Origin: Oscillospiraceae bacterium
GTDB taxonomy: Bacteria; Bacillota; Clostridia; Oscillospirales; Oscillospiraceae
DNA: 46,597 nt
Direction of reading: 5' to 3'
NCBI GenBank assembly: GCA_020025535.1
Contig: JAHHRY010000010.1
Span: forward strand, 1-46,597
Part shown: in pieces, positions 44,543-46,597 of the stretch
How the letters are laid out: each line of letters starts with the position of its first letter
Numbering within the stretch: position 1 is the first letter of the stretch
Notes under the pieces: model-generated
The model's database searches: none
The model's input: the letters and a program-made list of their open reading frames with translations, nothing else
Told to the model about the DNA's origin: nothing
Translations under genes and position numbers: made by a program

Positions 44543-45292
44543 ATGGACGCTTATCATGCCCTTGCGGAAAGCTATGACCGGCTGACCAGCGATGTGGACT
44601 ATGAAAAGATTGTGGCATTCTATCACCGGATCCTGGAACGGGAACGGGTACAGCCAAGAACCGCGGCAGACCTTGCCTGCGGTACCGGCTCCGTGGCGCT
44701 GATCCTGGCGGAGAAAGGGTATCAGGTCATCGGTGTGGATATGTCGGAGGAAATGCTGACTGTGGCGTGCCAGCGGGCCGAGGAACTGTCTCAGCCGCCG
44801 ATGTTTGTGCGCCAGCGGCTGCAGAATCTGCAGCTGCCTAGAGCGGTGGATATGGCGGTGTGTGCTTTGGACGGACTGGATTATATTCTGGATCCGGCAG
44901 ACTGTCAGAAGGCAATTCAGCGTGTGTATAAGGCGCTGAACCCCGGCGGCATCTTCATTTTTGATGTGAACACGCCGGAAAAACTCCGGGCAATGGATGG
45001 ACAGGTTTTCCTGGATGAGGACGATGACGTATACTGTGTCTGGCGGGGCGAATTTGACGAGCAAGCCAATGTCTGCTCCTACGGCATGGATTTGTTCCAG
45101 AGAAGCGGTTCCGTATGGAACCGCAGCTTTGAAGAGCATCAGGAATATGCCTATTCTCAGGAACAACTGACCGAATATCTGCGGCAGGCAGGATTTATGC
45201 ACATTCGCGTGTATGCCGACGGAAAGCTGGAAGCTCCCGGAGCGGGAGAACAGCGGATTTATTTCAGTGCAAGAAAGGGAATCAGAAAATGA
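44543..45292 (+). CDS. Class I SAM-dependent methyltransferase
   Basis: The 249-residue protein has the SAM-binding motif ADLACGTGSVALILA, GVDMSEEML and LNPGGIFIFDVNTPEKL. Substrate cannot be inferred. It resembles small-molecule methyltransferases often placed before hslO in Firmicutes. AGGAGG precedes ATG 44543; it overlaps hslO by four bases and so is probably co-expressed with it. Confidence 0.88.
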   Translation: MDAYHALAESYDRLTSDVDYEKIVAFYHRILERERVQPRTAADLACGTGSVALILAEKGYQVIGVDMSEEMLTVACQRAEELSQPPMFVRQRLQNLQLPRAVDMAVCALDGLDYILDPADCQKAIQRVYKALNPGGIFIFDVNTPEKLRAMDGQVFLDEDDDVYCVWRGEFDEQANVCSYGMDLFQRSGSVWNRSFEEHQEYAYSQEQLTEYLRQAGFMHIRVYADGKLEAPGAGEQRIYFSARKGIRK

Positions 45293-46167
45293 AAGACTAC
45301 TTAGTGCGCGGCATGAGTATGGATGGTTTTGTAAAGGTCGTGGCGATCCGCTCCACGGAGATGGTCAGCCGTGCGGCACAGATCCATGGCACAACGGCAA
45401 ACGCCACAGCCGCCTTTGGACGGGCGCTGACGGCGGCTTCCATGATGGGCAATATGCAGAAGGTGGACAACGGCTCCATGACCATGCAGATCAAGGGCGG
45501 CGGACCGATTGGCGGCATTACCTGCGTATCGGATGCTATCGGCAATGTGCGGGGGTATGTGCTGGAGCCGAAGGTGCCGCTGGTGGAAAAGTACCCCGGT
45601 AAGCTGGATGTGGGCGCTACCGTTGGCACCGACGGAACGATTACCGTTATTCGGGATCTTCAGATGAAAGAGCCTTATGTGGGTTCCGTGAAGCTGGTTT
45701 CCGGCGAGATCGGTGACGATGTAACGGCTTATTTTGCGGAGAGTGAGCAGATCCCTACAGCGTGTGCTCTGGGCGTTCTGGTGGACAGAGATCAGTCTGT
45801 AAAGGTAGCCGGCGGCTATCTGGTGCAGCTGCTGCCCGGCGCACCGGAGGAGACAATTTCAGCGCTGGAAAAGGGAATTCAGCGTGCAGGCGCCGTAACA
45901 CCCATGCTGGAGCAGGGGATGACCCCCGAGGACATTCTCGGTCAGGTTTGCGGCGAACTGGGAGTTGTTTTCCTGGAAACGGTAGAGGTTGGCTATAAAT
46001 GCTACTGCTCTCGTGAACGCGTCACGGCAGCTCTGATCAGCATCGGAAAAGAGGAGCTGACGGAGATTATGAACGAAGGAAAGGCATTTCCGGTAGAGTG
46101 CCAGTTCTGCGATACGGTTTACACCTTCACGCCGGAAGATATTGCGGAATTGATCAAAAAAATTTGA
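45289..46167 (+). CDS. hslO: Redox-regulated chaperone Hsp33
   Basis: The 292-residue chaperone is switched on by oxidation. The four zinc-binding cysteines are in place: Cys238-x-Cys240 and Cys271-x-x-Cys274. The N-terminal domain shows KGGGPIGGI and GYVLEPKVPL. The ATGA overlap with the methyltransferase gene indicates coupled translation. Confidence 0.97.
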   Translation: MKDYLVRGMSMDGFVKVVAIRSTEMVSRAAQIHGTTANATAAFGRALTAASMMGNMQKVDNGSMTMQIKGGGPIGGITCVSDAIGNVRGYVLEPKVPLVEKYPGKLDVGATVGTDGTITVIRDLQMKEPYVGSVKLVSGEIGDDVTAYFAESEQIPTACALGVLVDRDQSVKVAGGYLVQLLPGAPEETISALEKGIQRAGAVTPMLEQGMTPEDILGQVCGELGVVFLETVEVGYKCYCSRERVTAALISIGKEELTEIMNEGKAFPVECQFCDTVYTFTPEDIAELIKKI

Positions 46168-46170
46168 TTT

Positions 46171-46209
46171 TATGCCATTTCCCTGGCTATTTCCCGGGGA
46201 AATGGCATA
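46171..46209. terminator. Hairpin after hslO, possible terminator
   Basis: A 13-bp stem (46171-46183 with 46197-46209) starts four bases after the hslO stop. The downstream sequence is AT-rich but without a clean T-run, so termination strength is uncertain. Confidence 0.6.
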
Positions 46210-46241
46210 CAAATATTTTTGAAAAAAATATAAAAAAATGC

Positions 46242-46270
46242 TTGACAAAACAGGGGGGCTCGTGTATAAT
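46242..46270 (+). promoter_or_regulatory. Near-consensus promoter of the tRNA cluster
   Basis: TTGACA (46242-46247) and TATAAT (46265-46270) are both perfect consensus boxes with a 17-base spacer, about 50 bases before tRNA-Val. Confidence 0.93.
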
Positions 46271-46319
46271 GTGTCATGTCGCTGAGGTGAGCAACACGAA
46301 CTGAGGCGGCAAGCGGTAA

Positions 46320-46395
46320 GGGAGCATAGCTCAGCTGGGAGAGCACATGCCTTACAAGCATGGGGTCACAGGTTCGAGCCCTGTTGTTCCCACCA
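46320..46395 (+). tRNA. tRNA-Val (anticodon TAC)
   Basis: A 76-base cloverleaf with encoded CCA. The acceptor stem GGGAGCA pairs with TGTTCCC (one G-U), the anticodon loop CTTACAA has TAC at 46353-46355, and the T arm has GGTTCGAGCC. Confidence 0.97.
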
Positions 46396-46401
46396 TTATC
46401 T

Positions 46402-46478
46402 GGCCCGGTGGTGCAGTCGGTTAGCACGCCAGCCTGTCACGCTGGAGGTCGACGGTTCGAGTCCGTTCCGGGTCGCCA
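46402..46478 (+). tRNA. tRNA-Asp (anticodon GTC)
   Basis: A 77-base cloverleaf with encoded CCA. The acceptor GGCCCGG pairs with CCGGGTC, and the anticodon loop CTGTCAC has GTC at 46436-46438. Confidence 0.97.
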
Positions 46479-46490
46479 ATTTAATGCATC

Positions 46491-46515
46491 TGTGCAGAGT
46501 TTTTTACTCTGCACA
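46491..46515 (+). other. Hairpin between tRNA-Asp and tRNA-Phe
   Basis: TGTGCAGAGT pairs perfectly with ACTCTGCACA around a T5 loop. It may be a processing signal; the lack of a T-run after the stem argues against a terminator. Confidence 0.6.
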
Positions 46516-46519
46516 ACAT

Positions 46520-46595
<76 letters not shown>

Positions 46596-46597
46596 AA

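Overview
The window comes from a low-to-mid GC, Gram-positive, spore-forming member of the Clostridia, most likely Oscillospirales/Oscillospiraceae. This rests on several things: a SAM-I riboswitch on metK, paired SpmA/SpmB spore maturation proteins, a YqeG phosphatase followed by an M24 peptidase and EF-P, a CD1247-type protein, a meso-diaminopimelate-type MurE, an MraZ-led division and cell wall cluster, and strong AGGAGG-type ribosome binding sites. The assignment is by recognition only; no database was searched.

Layout. (1) 1-7220 is housekeeping: the end of rpsU; metK behind a SAM-I riboswitch; a pseudo-rhomboid membrane protein; an unrecognised conserved-looking protein; yqeG, an Xaa-Pro aminopeptidase and efp; an acidic CD1247-like protein; and spmAB on the minus strand. 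(2) 7221-7803 is a 583-base gap with no gene, holding two candidate promoters and a short direct repeat, one copy of which sits inside a promoter spacer. (3) 7804-27254 is one long plus-strand surface polysaccharide locus of 18 genes. It opens with an unusual fusion of a degenerate tyrosine recombinase and a degenerate NeuD/PglD-type acyltransferase. Next come a DegT-type aminotransferase, an initiating sugar transferase, glycosyltransferases, a TupA-like ATP-grasp protein, D-Ala-D-Ala ligase, alanine racemase, a Wzy-like polymerase, a Wzx-like flippase, acetyl- and pyruvyl-transferases with an F420-hydrogenase-beta-like iron-sulfur protein, and finally nucleotide-sugar enzymes for ManNAc (WecB), glucuronate (Ugd) and galacturonate (uronate epimerase). 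(4) 27468-29251 on the minus strand carries ferredoxin, trmN6 and rsmI. (5) 29404-31731 is clpC. (6) 31829-44477 is the dcw cluster mraZ-rsmH-ftsL-PBP-murE-murF-mraY-ftsW-murG-ftsQ-ftsZ, which lacks murD, murC, murB, ftsA and ddl. (7) 44543-46167 holds a methyltransferase and hslO. (8) 46320-46595 is a tRNA-Val/Asp/Phe cluster behind a near-consensus promoter.

How the parts work together. The polysaccharide locus looks like a Wzx/Wzy-type system. An undecaprenyl-phosphate sugar transferase primes synthesis, glycosyltransferases build a repeat unit from uronic acid and amino sugars, Wzx flips it and Wzy polymerises it. Acetyl and pyruvyl groups decorate it. The genes for an amino-acid-activating ATP-grasp enzyme, Ddl and Alr sit inside the operon. 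This suggests either that amino acids are attached to the polymer (a teichuronopeptide-like idea) or that supply of D-Ala-D-Ala for peptidoglycan is tied to capsule expression. The first gene, which seems to have lost catalytic residues in both halves, may be a sugar-nucleotide-sensing DNA-binding regulator of the locus rather than an enzyme. This is the observation most worth testing. No chain-length regulator/tyrosine kinase pair, 4,6-dehydratase, transposase, CRISPR array or prophage gene was seen in the window.
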